DNA from: CAIVVT01 sp963838205
GTDB lineage: Bacteria; Acidobacteriota; Terriglobia; Bryobacterales; Bryobacteraceae
DNA: 64,000 nucleotides
Direction of reading: 5' to 3'
Assembly (NCBI GenBank): GCA_963838205.1
Contig: CAWIQF010000017.1
Location: forward strand, 1 to 64,000
How positions within the stretch are numbered: the first letter of the stretch is position 1; each line of letters begins with the position of its first letter. The translations under genes were made by a program, and so were the position numbers. Shown in pieces: positions 54,832-63,642 of this stretch. Under the pieces are notes generated by a model. The model did not search any database and was not told the DNA's origin. It worked only from the letters and a program-made list of their open reading frames with translations.

Positions 54832-55629
54832 CTACCTGCTGCAATGTTGTTCCAGAAACCGAAAGACGTCGTCGGCCCATACGGCGCCTCCAAAGTAGCC
54901 GAAGGTGTGGCCATCCTCCTTCGACTCACCGAACGGAGGGTAAATCTTCATCTCGAACGGCTTACCAGCATCCTTCATCGCCGCCGAGAGCGTTCTGCTC
55001 GGCGAGAGATCGTAGTCGTTTTCAGGTTGCAAAAAGAGAATCGGCACACGCAAGTTTCGGACCGCGCGGGTCATGACGGCCTGGAGGTCGGGTGCTTGCG
55101 CCCAACTCTCCGCACCGCCGGAAAAATCGACCGCGGCACAGTACGATCCTCTCTCGGCGCCGAGCACCGTTTCAATGCCACCAAAAGAAGTACCGGCAAC
55201 CGCAATGCGATTTGATCGAACAAGGCCGTTCTTTCGCAGCCAGGCTAGCGCCGCCAGTTGGTCGTTGAGATGATCCGTCTCAAGAAGCCGGATCATAGTT
55301 GCTGCGCCTGCACGAATACCGCCGTTCTTTATAGCCGCAGCAATCTCGTCACGGATGTAAGGACCTGCCGACGCGCTCAGTCCCTGACCCCGCCGGGAGG
55401 GCATGAAGAACACCCATCCGTGGTTCGCAAAAACTGGGCCGAGCGCTTCACTGGCGGTCGAACTATCTGCGGCACTCCCGTGGTTGTAAACGACTGCCGG
55501 GAACGGTCCCGCCCCCTTTGGCCGGTACAGCACGCCATGAAGAGTCAGGTTCCCGCTGGGGAATGCAACAACCTCCTGACCGGACAAGAGAAGCGAAAAC
55601 GAAAACAACGCAATGATATACCGGAGCAT
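54832..55629 (-). CDS. Exported alpha/beta hydrolase (dienelactone-hydrolase-like)
   Basis: 265 residues with a signal peptide (IIALFSFSLLLSGQ). The alpha/beta-hydrolase core shows FPAVVYNHGSAADSS (oxyanion region), the nucleophile elbow VAGTSFGGIETV (G-T-S-F-G), the acid in LQPENDYDLSPSRTL and the His in KEDGHTFGYFGG. The length suits the dienelactone hydrolase/BAAT-like group. The substrate is unknown; esters or peptides are possible. It is divergent from the 55844 gene across a 214-bp gap that carries a probable sigma-54 promoter for that gene. Confidence 0.82.
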   Translation of the reverse strand: MLRYIIALFSFSLLLSGQEVVAFPSGNLTLHGVLYRPKGAGPFPAVVYNHGSAADSSTASEALGPVFANHGWVFFMPSRRGQGLSASAGPYIRDEIAAAIKNGGIRAGAATMIRLLETDHLNDQLAALAWLRKNGLVRSNRIAVAGTSFGGIETVLGAERGSYCAAVDFSGGAESWAQAPDLQAVMTRAVRNLRVPILFLQPENDYDLSPSRTLSAAMKDAGKPFEMKIYPPFGESKEDGHTFGYFGGAVWADDVFRFLEQHCSR

Positions 55630-55788
55630 TCAAACCCATTATCGTGCGGCTTGATGCAGGAATGGCTGAAAACGGTAAAACTGTGCGATCCGGAACATCA
55701 GGAACAGACTGGTGGCTGAAAAGCACCGCGGTGGTGGCAGTCGGCCATTCACCACATCTCAATTTATTGAATATAAATAACTAAAGTT

Positions 55789-55804
55789 TGGCATAAAGAT
55801 TGCA
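55789..55804 (+). promoter_or_regulatory. Probable sigma-54 (-24/-12) promoter
   Basis: TGGCATAAAGATTGCA fits the consensus TGGCAYRNNNNTTGCW at every defined base, with GG and GC at the required spacing. It lies 40 bp before the ATG at 55844, in an AT-rich stretch. A sigma-54 activator is encoded at 15554-17137, though nothing links it to this site. Confidence 0.7.
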
Positions 55805-55843
55805 CTAATCGGGACAGAAGATACCAGAAAGGATCGGAGACCC

Positions 55844-56914
55844 ATGACCATCCGACACAAACTGATCGCTGCTCTGCTGCTGGCGTTCCCTGTGGCCCCT
55901 GTGCTGCCACTGCTGGCGCAGGAGCCCAATCCGCCCGCGGAGCAGAACCAACAATTGGACCCCCAGTCCGCGCCTTCGGAGCAACCACCCGTGGCCGCAC
56001 CGCAGCCCGGCTATGATCAACCCCGGCCGCAGCCGCGGCCCGCACAGCCGGCGCGCGCCGGCTGGCACCGCTTTGACGAACCCGACCGGGTCGAGCATCC
56101 GGCGCTGCCGATGAATCTGACTCTGCCCGCCGGCACCTGGCTCAACGTGCGCGTGGACCAGGGCCTGTCGAGCGACCATAACAAAGCTGGGGACGTTTGG
56201 ACAGCTACTTTGACGCAGCCCTTGATCGTCAACGGGCGCGTGCTCGCCCGGCGCGGCCAGATCGTCGGTGGCACTGTCACCGAAGCCCAGAAGGCGGGCC
56301 ACGGGAAAAAGGAATCGCGACTGGCCTTGGATCTGAATCAACTCACCCTGGCCGACGGACGCCAGGTGCGCATTCAAAGCCGTCTGATCGAGTTCCACGG
56401 ACCACCGGTATACCGGGGCCGTGAGATCGCCGCAGTGGGCACCACAGTAGCCACGGGCGCAGCGATTGGCGGGGCCGTCGGCGGCGGTTCGGGAGCGGGC
56501 ATTGGCGCGGCGGGCGGCGTCGTGGCCTCCACCGTCGGCGTGATGCTGACCCACGGCAAGCCAACCGTCGTCTATCCGGAATCCCAACTGACCTTCCGTC
56601 TGGAGGCGCCGTTTGTCTTTGCCGTCAACAACGAGACCACTTTGCGGGCCTTCGCGCCGGTGCAAGCAGACGATTATCTGTCGTCGCAGCGCGGCTTGCG
56701 TACCAGCATGAACTCGCAAGGCGCAGATCGGCCTTCCAGCCTCTACGCGCCTTATCCCTACTCCTACTACTCGCCCTATTACTACAGCCCGTACTTCTAC
56801 GGGCCGGGTCTGGGCCTGTATTGGGGCGGCGGCTGGGGTTGGGGCGGAGGCTGGGGTTGGGGCGGCGGTTGGGGCAGAGGCGGCGGCGGCGGCTTTCGCG
56901 GCGGGCGCCGCTAA
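55844..56914 (+). CDS. Exported protein with glycine-zipper and Tyr/Gly/Trp-rich tail
   Basis: 356 residues. Signal peptide (LIAALLLAFPVAPVLPLLAQ), a Pro/Gln-rich linker to residue 75, then a beta-rich domain (LPAGTWLNVRVDQGLSSDHN, GRVLARRGQIVGGTVTEAQK) resembling TrbI-like or LPS-transport barrels. A glycine zipper follows (ATGAAIGGAVGGGSGAGIGA), then a second beta domain and a tail with repeated Tyr-Ser/Pro (PYPYSYYSPYYYSPYFYGP) and Gly-Trp units. It looks like a surface or outer-membrane-associated protein. A sigma-54 promoter candidate precedes it. I know relatives only as acidobacterial hypotheticals. Confidence 0.65.
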   Translation: MTIRHKLIAALLLAFPVAPVLPLLAQEPNPPAEQNQQLDPQSAPSEQPPVAAPQPGYDQPRPQPRPAQPARAGWHRFDEPDRVEHPALPMNLTLPAGTWLNVRVDQGLSSDHNKAGDVWTATLTQPLIVNGRVLARRGQIVGGTVTEAQKAGHGKKESRLALDLNQLTLADGRQVRIQSRLIEFHGPPVYRGREIAAVGTTVATGAAIGGAVGGGSGAGIGAAGGVVASTVGVMLTHGKPTVVYPESQLTFRLEAPFVFAVNNETTLRAFAPVQADDYLSSQRGLRTSMNSQGADRPSSLYAPYPYSYYSPYYYSPYFYGPGLGLYWGGGWGWGGGWGWGGGWGRGGGGGFRGGRR

Positions 56915-57005
56915 GCCACGCCGGATCTGAAACTCGACTGTTGTACGCTTCGACTGGGCCGGTTGCCGGGCTGCAAACCTCGGTGGCCGGCCCAGTCTAT
57001 TGATG

Positions 57006-57365
57006 TTAGGTCGAGACATCGTCGGGCGAGCCGTCTCCGGCCACGGAGAGCGGGTCCAGCAGATGGCGCGGTCTGTACTTGCGCATGTCCCAACGCGCGC
57101 CGCCCACAAATTCGAGGCCCGCGACGTAGCCGAAATCCGGCTCGTGGTGGCAGTAGCAGACCGCTCCGCTGAATACGCCGCGCAGACAACGGATCTGCAC
57201 CGTGGTTCCCACGCTCAGCGCCGCCTCCAGGATGATGGAAGCGCCCTGGGTGGAGATCTCCTCGAGATTGGCGATGGCCCCGTGCCGCTGCCCGTTCTGG
57301 TCCCGCCAGCCGACCTCGACCAGGTCGGCGCACAAAACGCGCCGCTCTATCCGTCGTTCTTTCAT
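57006..57365 (-). CDS. PilZ-domain protein (probable c-di-GMP sensor)
   Basis: 119 residues from the ATG at 57365 with GAGGAG upstream. A PilZ fold: the basic stretch KERRIERR at the N-terminus stands where the RxxxR c-di-GMP motif is expected, and NLEEISTQGASIILE holds the D/E-x-S-x-x-G part. The beta-barrel continues with VGTTVQIRCLRGVFSGAVCY. The protein has no other domain, like the small stand-alone PilZ adaptors. It is convergent with the 55844 gene. A downstream partner cannot be inferred. Confidence 0.75.
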   Translation of the reverse strand: MKERRIERRVLCADLVEVGWRDQNGQRHGAIANLEEISTQGASIILEAALSVGTTVQIRCLRGVFSGAVCYCHHEPDFGYVAGLEFVGGARWDMRKYRPRHLLDPLSVAGDGSPDDVST

Positions 57366-57577
57366 GCTCCTCACTCACCCCTCATATCGGACGGAGCGCG
57401 GTGGGACTGAACCACAATCTCAGGCGGACGCGCCGCGGACGGTTCACCGCGGTGCATCCAGGCGCGACCTCTCGCGGTGCGTACGATCCGGGTGGCCCTC
57501 GCGCGTGCCGCGCCCCAGGCTGCGCCGCGACAAGATGCAGCCCGTGGCGACAGGGAAGAGCTTCCGATGGATGATCC

Positions 57578-57805
57578 TCAGTACTCGATGCGGGCCTCGC
57601 GGGCGCCATTCAGAATCGACCAGCGGCCGGCTTCGATCACGCGTTCGTTGTAGCCGCTGTTGGCCGGAGTGGCGATGATGCCGGCCCGATCGATCTCGTC
57701 GAGCGCCTGGCGGCGGCTGAGCGCGGAGTCGCACGTTTGCTCCAGGCGCACGACGGTATTCACGATGTGCGCGATGGAACGGTAGCCATAGCCCACCGGC
57801 GTCAA
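57578..57805 (-). pseudogene. C-terminal remnant of a Gfo/Idh/MocA oxidoreductase
   Basis: The frame reads MTPVGYGYRSIAHIVNTVVR, ALSRRQALDEIDRAGIIATP and ANSGYNERVIEAGRWSILNG, which fits the C-terminal end of sugar-type oxidoreductases of this superfamily. The Rossmann NAD domain and most of the alpha/beta domain (about 300 residues) are missing; on the 5' side it runs straight into the 29-bp tandem units at 57831. It is a remnant probably created by the repeat nest. Confidence 0.65.
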
Positions 57806-57830
57806 GCCGCCAGTGCCGGAAAGGAAAGGG

Positions 57831-57917
57831 AAAGGGGACGTCCTGATGTGTCCCCGAAGAAAGGGGACGTCCTGATGTGTCCCCGAAGAAAGGGGACGTC
57901 CTGATGTGTCCCCGTGG
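57831..57917. repeat. Three tandem 29-bp units derived from the MITE end
   Basis: Units start at 57831, 57860 and 57889. The first two are identical and the third differs only at its end, where GTGGGGTTTTCTCC follows. Each is the terminal sequence of the 57941 element plus three bases (GAAG). No spacers separate them, so this is not a CRISPR array. Confidence 0.8.
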
Positions 57918-57940
57918 GGTTTTCTCCTTGCTGAATGGGG

Positions 57941-58245
57941 AAAGGGGACGTCCTGATGTGTCCCCGTGGGGTTTTCTCCTTGCTGAATGTTGTCTTCGGC
58001 GATTGGATTCCATGCGCACCTGCCGGCAACTGATTGACCAGCATGCTGTTTCAGTATGAGAGAGTTGTTCCAGAGCGTCCAGTCCGTTTTGCGCGTTCAC
58101 GCTCGATTCGCTGCGCCCTCGGGTGCGTGACCGGCGGGTGAACCCTCAGCCGTCCTACAATCAGTGTTTTAGAACCAATCCGCTGGAATGGGTCCGGGAT
58201 AAACGGCAACAGAATCCCGGAGGGACACATCAGGACGTCCCCTTT
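57941..58245. mobile_element. MITE-like repeat element, copy 2 (305 bp)
   Basis: Perfect 24-bp inverted ends at 57941-57964 and 58222-58245. Interior aligned with copy 1 at 7879-8186 in the same orientation. The terminal sequences of the two copies differ from each other but match within each copy. Extra partial ends surround it on both sides. Confidence 0.72.
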
Positions 58246-58402
58246 GCCCATCAGGACGTCCCCTTTGCCCTTTGCCCTTTGCCGTGACCGGCGGGCGAAC
58301 CCTCAACCGTCCTGCAATCAGTATTTCAGAACCAATCCGCTGGATCAGGGGCGGTATAAACGGCAACAAAATCCAGGAGGGACGCATCAGGACGTCCCCT
58401 TT
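58128..58402 (+). repeat. Direct duplication of the right part of the MITE-like element
   Basis: 58128-58247 and 58281-58402 are near-identical 120-bp direct repeats starting GTGACCGGCGGG and ending in the outward-facing terminal sequence. Further copies of the 14-bp end CAGGACGTCCCCTT lie at 58251 and, in truncated form, near 58423. It shows stepwise growth of the nest. Confidence 0.7.
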
Positions 58403-58681
58403 GTCCTTTGTGGACGTCCCCTTTGTCAAACACAACATCCAGCGAAGGCGCTCCGGTCGGTGTCATGAGGTCCTTTCCAATTCTGCCTGCAAGAACCGTT
58501 GTAACGGGAATCAAAGCAGAGCGCAGGCTTCTTCAAAACTCAAACGCGGATTCCGGGCATGGAGCCGCGAGCGGTCTCCATATCCGATATTGCACAGGAA
58601 ATTGGCTCTGACGTGGGTCAGCGGGAAGAACTCCTGACAATAGTCCCCGGCATGTTTGCCCGCCCGCGGGCGATGGCGCGA

Positions 58682-58791
58682 GCGGCGATTTCACCGTGAA
58701 ATCACCGCAAGAACACCGTGGAAACATGGTCCGCGCATGGTGAATCCATGGTGAATCCACGGTGCGTGCACGGTGCGTGCGCGGTGCGCCG
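58682..58791 (+). repeat. Tandem array of ten 11-bp units
   Basis: Ten contiguous 11-mers in strict register, for example ACCGTGAAATC (58693), ACCGCAAGAAC, ACCGTGGAAAC, ATGGTCCGCGC, ATGGTGAATCC twice, ACGGTGCGTGC twice and GCGGTGCGCCG (58781). Positions 1-6 follow R-Y-S-G-T-G loosely, while the last five drift. One helical turn per unit suggests a protein-binding array; it is not a codon repeat. Confidence 0.75.
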
Positions 58792-58840
58792 CACGACGTA
58801 TGCGCCGTTTTGTCGCGCCGCGCCTGGCGCACGATCCAAG

Positions 58841-58874
58841 AAAAAGGCGGCCCACCCGCTGGGGAGCCGCCTTT
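58841..58874 (-). terminator. Rho-independent terminator of the cytochrome gene
   Basis: On the minus strand AAAGGCGGC, a 14-base loop region with internal pairing, and GCCGCCTTT continuing into a T-run (TTTTTC). It lies 65 bp behind the stop at 58940. A second hairpin (GGGATCGGG/CCCGATCCC, 58895-58924) stands between them without a T-run. Confidence 0.8.
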
Positions 58875-58939
58875 CGACGAGCCGGATTGAAAACGGGATC
58901 GGGCCCCATGGAGGACCCGATCCCGGGAGGAGGTCGGTC

Positions 58940-61472
58940 TTACTCAGACTTCACAGGCTTCGCGGCGCCGCTCACGATGGTGGGAGTGACGTTCCCGTTA
59001 TGCCCGATAGCAGTGGGCAGGATCGTGCCCGCGGGCGGAAGGGACGACTCATGCATGATGGAAACTGCATAGGCGCCCGACGGACCGTGGCAGACGGTGC
59101 AGCTTTCGCCGAGTGCCGAGGTGTTGGACTGGGCGTGGGACAGAGTACTGGCTTGGGCGTGGCAAGCGGTGCAATCCGCCGTAACGCGCGGCATCGGATT
59201 GACCGTGCTTTGCGGATCGACCATGGCGTTCAGGCCTTCGGGCAGGTTTTGCTCGGAACCGTTCTCGTGGCACATCTCGCAGTAGCCGATGTTGGCCGCC
59301 GAACCGGTTGAGTTCATCACGGGATAGAGCGTATTCGAGAAGTCGTTGTGGCTGCCGCCGTAGCCGACGACGATGTAGGTGGCGCCGGTGTAAGCTTTGA
59401 CATCCGCTCCGCCGTGAATATGGTGGACCATGTAGCCGAAGTCGAACGGACTGCGGAGGCGTAGCCTTATCGACCGGATTGGTGGCGCTAGCACGCGTCG
59501 AGACGTCCGTTTCGGATGGGTTGTGACACGTCACGCACATCTCGATGCGGTCGCGGTTGGCTCCGTGCAGCGACAAGTAGGTATGGCAGGCGTTGCACTT
59601 ATTCAGGCTGACCACCGTGCGGCGCGGCGTGACGGGAGAGCCGTCCACCGAGAAGTAGGTCACCAGGTTGTGAGCGCCGTATTCGGTACTGACCTGCTGC
59701 ACCGTGCCGGGCAGAATTGTCAGCGCGCGCCGGCCCTCGAGCCCGATGGAATAGGTGCCCGTGGCGTTGGCCGGAATGGAGTGAGTGAAGGTGTAGGTGC
59801 AGTTGCCGCCGCTGTCGCAGCTTCCGCCGTTGGTCACAGTCTCGGAAATGTAACCGTGCGTCGTCTGGTCGGCGCCGAAAGAGGTGTAGCCGTAGTCGCT
59901 GGCCGGACCGGCCATCACGGCCGCGATGCGTCCCGGCGACTTGGCGAGTTCGCTCAGCGCAATGGCGTTGCCCGACTTGTCCTGCAAGGTGAATGTGATG
60001 GTCGGCGCGTTACCGGCCGTGGCGTTGGTCACCTGGAGGTTGCCGAACACCATGCCCGGCACGAAGCTCTGCTGGTCCGGAATGAGAGCGCTGGGGTTGA
60101 TATGCGCGCCCAGCACCGAGGCGTCGAGCGGCAGCTCGCCCTTCAGGATATGGCAATCGGTGCACTGGCTGTCGTCCTGTTCCACCAGATTGACGTGGTT
60201 CAGACCGGTCGCGAAATTGACGTCGTCATGGCAGGCGCCGCATGCGGCCCGGTTGGCCTGCGACTGGAAGTAGCCGGCCTGGGTCGCGCCGTACTTGGCG
60301 TCGTGACAGGTCGAGCATTGGCCCGGATCGGAAGGATAGGCGACCGTGGAGAAGTCCGAAACCGCTCCGCCGTAGCCGTAGATCTGATACGGTGTGCCGG
60401 CCTTCACGCTGGGCAGGTTCTCGCCCATGTGGAGGCTATGCACCAGCACCGGGAAATACAACGAATTGCCCGACGTCGGATCGGCCGTCGCCTTGGTGTG
60501 GCACAGGACGCACAGGTCGGCGCCAATGGCTTGGCCGCCGTGCCAATTCAGATTGAGGTGACAGCCGTTACAGGCCGCCGTGCGCACCACATCGTGGAAC
60601 TTGGCGGGGCCCGCGACGCTCCACGAGACCTTGACCACGCTGTAGCCGGCCGGCACCGGGTTGGGGCTGGCCGTGAAGACCATGTTTCCCAGCGATGGCG
60701 GAGGCGTGCCAGTAGACTGCAGTGTGAGCGTGGCCAGCGTGTTGCCCGAAACCTTGTCGACCAGGTAGAACGCGTCCCCGGCGCTGGCCCAGGCCCCGGT
60801 CGTCGCCGTGCCGGAAGCGCCCCCGGCAGCAAACAGCGCACCCGTGGGGGAGCCCATGTGGATCTCAACATCATTCAGCGACGGCGCCCCGCTGGGCACG
60901 AAATCGAGCGTGCCGGCCGCGTAGTACGTGCTCAGCGAGAACGACGTCAGGTTGCGCGAGGAAGTGCACCCCACCCGATGCGTCGCTGTCGGATCGAACC
61001 CGGAGGGGGCCTTCACACCCAGAGTGTAGGTGTAGGTGCCGTCGCCCACCGGACTCAGAGTGCCCGACTCGTCGAACCAGACCTCGGTCGTCGTATTGCC
61101 CGTCGTGGAACTCGTTGAGGGAGAACTGGTGTATGAAACGAAATCATTCGAGCCATTGGGCAGCACGGCCACCGTGCAGGCTACCGTTATGGCGCCGGGC
61201 GTTGCCACGCCCGTCGGATCGAGTTGCAATCCCTCAGGATCTGTGAGGGAGACCGTCGCGGCCATTGTCCCATCCGCGCCGATACTGGCTGAAAGAACCT
61301 TAAGGACCAACCCTGGCCGAACAAAATCTATGACGCTGGACTGGCCGAGAGCGGCCTTTTGATTTATTGCGAAATCGTGTTTCACCGAACCGGCCGTCAA
61401 AATCGAGATCGCCACAACCGCGAACATGGCGATCAGTTTACCCTTGGTTTTCCCGAGGGGCGGTATGCGCAT
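58940..61472 (-). pseudogene. OmcA/MtrC-type decaheme c-type cytochrome, frameshifted near 59447
   Basis: The ATG at 61472 follows GGAGG. A signal-anchor (LIAMFAVVAISILTAGSV) and two beta-rich domains flank haem clusters. Ten CxxCH motifs occur in order: CNGCH, CVLCH, CSTCH, CGACH, CTDCH, CNACH, CVTCH in the first frame and CEMCH, CTACH, CTVCH in the second. This is the decaheme OmcA/MtrC pattern of outer-surface electron-transfer proteins. After KATPPQS the frame breaks; removing one base at about 59447 gives PPQSFDFGYMVHHIHGG, the family sequence. No MtrA/MtrB-like genes are nearby. Its terminator is at 58841. Confidence 0.85.
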
Positions 61473-61789
61473 AGAGACCTCCGGTTCCCGCAATGCATGT
61501 CGCCTTCCAATGTTCTGACCGGCCAAATTGTGGAGAAATCCAACCAAATCCCTCCTGTTTCATGGAAGTTGATGTGTGCGCGCGCGGCTCACCCCAATTC
61601 TGGGTGGGGCAAATCACCCCCAATCCGCGGTTTGGTGCGTACAGCACCACCCACACTTCCACCTGCCCCCCGTCGGCGCATCGGGCCTCCTGCAGGACAT
61701 CCGTGTCTGCGCCAGACGCCGGCATTCGACTCCCGGCCGCGTCCTGCTGTCCGGACCCCTTTCTCAGGGAATAGAATGGGCACATCCCA
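61473..61789. other. Intergenic region between divergent genes
   Basis: About 315 bp shared by the divergent cytochrome and GH5-like genes; it should hold both promoters. I see a CCCAATTCTGGGTGGGG stretch near 61591 but no clear operator and no gene. Confidence 0.4.
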
Positions 61790-62911
61790 ATGCAACGATC
61801 ACTTCTGCTGGTCTGCTTTCTGAGCGCGGCGTTTGCCCCCCTCGCTCGTCCGCAGGACCTACCCCTCCGCTGGACCGAACAGCGGGCCAACGACTGGTAT
61901 CGGCAACAGCCCTGGCTCGTCGGCGCGAACTACATCCCGGCAACGGCCATCAACGAACTGGAGATGTGGCAGGCGGAGACGTTCGACCCCCAACGCATCG
62001 ACCTGGAGCTCGGCTGGGCGGAAAGCATCGGCATGAACACAATGCGCGTTTTCCTCCACGACCTGCTCTGGCAGCAGGATGCCGCCGGCTTCCGCCAGCG
62101 CATTGACACCTTTCTCACGATAGCCGCGAAACATCACATCCGCCCGATGTTCGTGCTCTTCGATTCGTGCTGGGACCCCAACCCGAAACTAGGTAAACAG
62201 CCCGCGCCCAAGCCGGGCGTGCATAACTCCGGCTGGGTGCAGAGCCCGGGCGCGAAGGCGCTCGCGGACCCCGCTCAGTTGCCGCGTTTTAAAGACTACG
62301 TGCAGGGCATCATCGGCGCATTTGGCCGGGATCCGCGGGTCCTGGCGTGGGATCTGTGGAACGAGCCGAACAACAAGAACGATTCGAGCGCCGGTCCGTC
62401 GGAATCGCGGGACAAAGTCCAGACCGTCCTGGTGCTGCTGCCCAAAGTCTTCGCCTGGGCGCGCCAGGCGAAGCCGGACCAGCCCCTGACCAGCGGCGTA
62501 TGGGAGGGCGACTGGTCGTCGCCCGAAAAACTCTCCGCGATGGCGCGCGTCCAGATCGAAAACTCCGACATCCTCTCTTTCCACAACTACGGCCGCCCGG
62601 CCGAGTTCGAGAAGAGCGTGCGCTCGTTACTGCCCTACAACCGCCCCATCATTTGCACCGAGTATATGGCGCGCGGCAACGGCAGCACGTTCCAAGGTTC
62701 CCTGCCGGTGGCCAGGAAATACAGGGTGGGGGCCATCAACTGGGGCCTGGTGGCGGGCAAGACCCAGACCTACCTGCCATGGGATTCGTGGCAGCACCCG
62801 TACATCGATCGCGAGCCCGCCATCTGGTTCCATGAAGTATTCCACACCGACGGTACGCCCTACCGTAAGGACGAAACAGACTTCATTCGCGACATCACAC
62901 GCCAGCCCTGA
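61790..62911 (+). CDS. Secreted GH5-like (clan GH-A) glycoside hydrolase
   Basis: 373 residues with a signal peptide (LLLVCFLSAAFAPLARPQ). A (beta/alpha)8 barrel: LVGANYIPATAINELEMWQA, GMNTMRVFLHDLLWQQD, RPMFVLFDSCWDPNPKLG, the acid/base Glu in VLAWDLWNEPNNKNDS (about residue 192), SFHNYGRPAEFEKSV and the nucleophile Glu in RPIICTEYMARGNG (about 290). It probably cleaves beta-linked plant polysaccharides; glucan, mannan or xylan cannot be told apart. It is convergent with the ParA-type gene. All catalytic residues look intact. Confidence 0.8.
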   Translation: MQRSLLLVCFLSAAFAPLARPQDLPLRWTEQRANDWYRQQPWLVGANYIPATAINELEMWQAETFDPQRIDLELGWAESIGMNTMRVFLHDLLWQQDAAGFRQRIDTFLTIAAKHHIRPMFVLFDSCWDPNPKLGKQPAPKPGVHNSGWVQSPGAKALADPAQLPRFKDYVQGIIGAFGRDPRVLAWDLWNEPNNKNDSSAGPSESRDKVQTVLVLLPKVFAWARQAKPDQPLTSGVWEGDWSSPEKLSAMARVQIENSDILSFHNYGRPAEFEKSVRSLLPYNRPIICTEYMARGNGSTFQGSLPVARKYRVGAINWGLVAGKTQTYLPWDSWQHPYIDREPAIWFHEVFHTDGTPYRKDETDFIRDITRQP

Positions 62912-62991
62912 GCGCTCCCGCTCGCGGCGGCTGCCCCCCCGCACCGTTGTTGCCAACCCGCTGCCGGCGTAGGCCGGCCGGTGACCCGCGG

Positions 62992-63642
62992 CTAGGTTTT
63001 CTTGAGTGCCCGGCGAACCGCCGAGGCCAGTTCCATGATGTCCTGATGAGCCGGACCTTCCGCTTCGAAATCACCAATCCACTGGCCCTGCCCGAAGGAC
63101 TCCACGAACGCCACCCGCTGGTGAACTGGCGGACCTACCTGTTCGCCAAATTGATCGAGCACCTCGCCGATCTCCCGCCCCAAAGCCGTTCGGCTGTCCA
63201 CCTTGGACGGAATCATCAAGCACGCCGGCGCTCCGTCGTCGCGAATGTCCCGGACCTCGTGAATCAGGTCGAGCGCCCGCAGAGTCGCCGCCAGATCCGC
63301 GCCGGACGCCGTAACCGGGATCAACACCAGATCCGCGATGCCGAAAGCAGCCTCAGTGGCTCCTCCGATATGCGGCGGGCAATCGATCACCACATAGTCG
63401 CTGTCGATCTCGAGCACCCGCGCTGCCCAGCGCTTGGCGTCCCGGGCATTTTCGAATGGCATCGATTCTACGGGAAACGGCAGCCTGCCGGCGGTTGCCC
63501 AATACGTGGCGGTGCCCTGCGCATCGGCATCCACGAGGGTCACGGAATGCTTCTTGCCGAACAGCTCACCCGCCAGATTCACGGCAATCGTGGACTTGCC
63601 CGCTCCGCCCTTAAGATTGGCCACGGCCACGAATCGGACCAT
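62992..63642 (-). CDS. ParA/MinD-type P-loop ATPase
   Basis: 216 residues from the ATG at 63642 (the frame extends to 63669). Deviant Walker A KGGAGKSTIAVN with the signature Lys, switch I in LVDADAQGTATYW, switch II in DYVVIDCPPHIGG. This is the short ParA group without an N-terminal helix-turn-helix. Such ATPases position plasmids, chromosomes or protein machines on the nucleoid. No parB, parC-like repeats or other cargo gene is visible nearby, so it is an orphan here, and a plasmid or cluster-positioning role cannot be chosen. Confidence 0.85.
   Translation of the reverse strand: MVRFVAVANLKGGAGKSTIAVNLAGELFGKKHSVTLVDADAQGTATYWATAGRLPFPVESMPFENARDAKRWAARVLEIDSDYVVIDCPPHIGGATEAAFGIADLVLIPVTASGADLAATLRALDLIHEVRDIRDDGAPACLMIPSKVDSRTALGREIGEVLDQFGEQVGPPVHQRVAFVESFGQGQWIGDFEAEGPAHQDIMELASAVRRALKKT

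Noticed and set aside
57831..57917. Possible CRISPR array
   Set aside because: Three 29-bp units are directly adjacent with no spacers and derive from the end of a MITE-like element; no cas genes are present.
59523..61118. 531-codon plus-strand ORF opposite the cytochrome
   Set aside because: The minus strand carries ten CxxCH motifs and a good start; the plus frame is Arg/Val-rich shadow without motifs.
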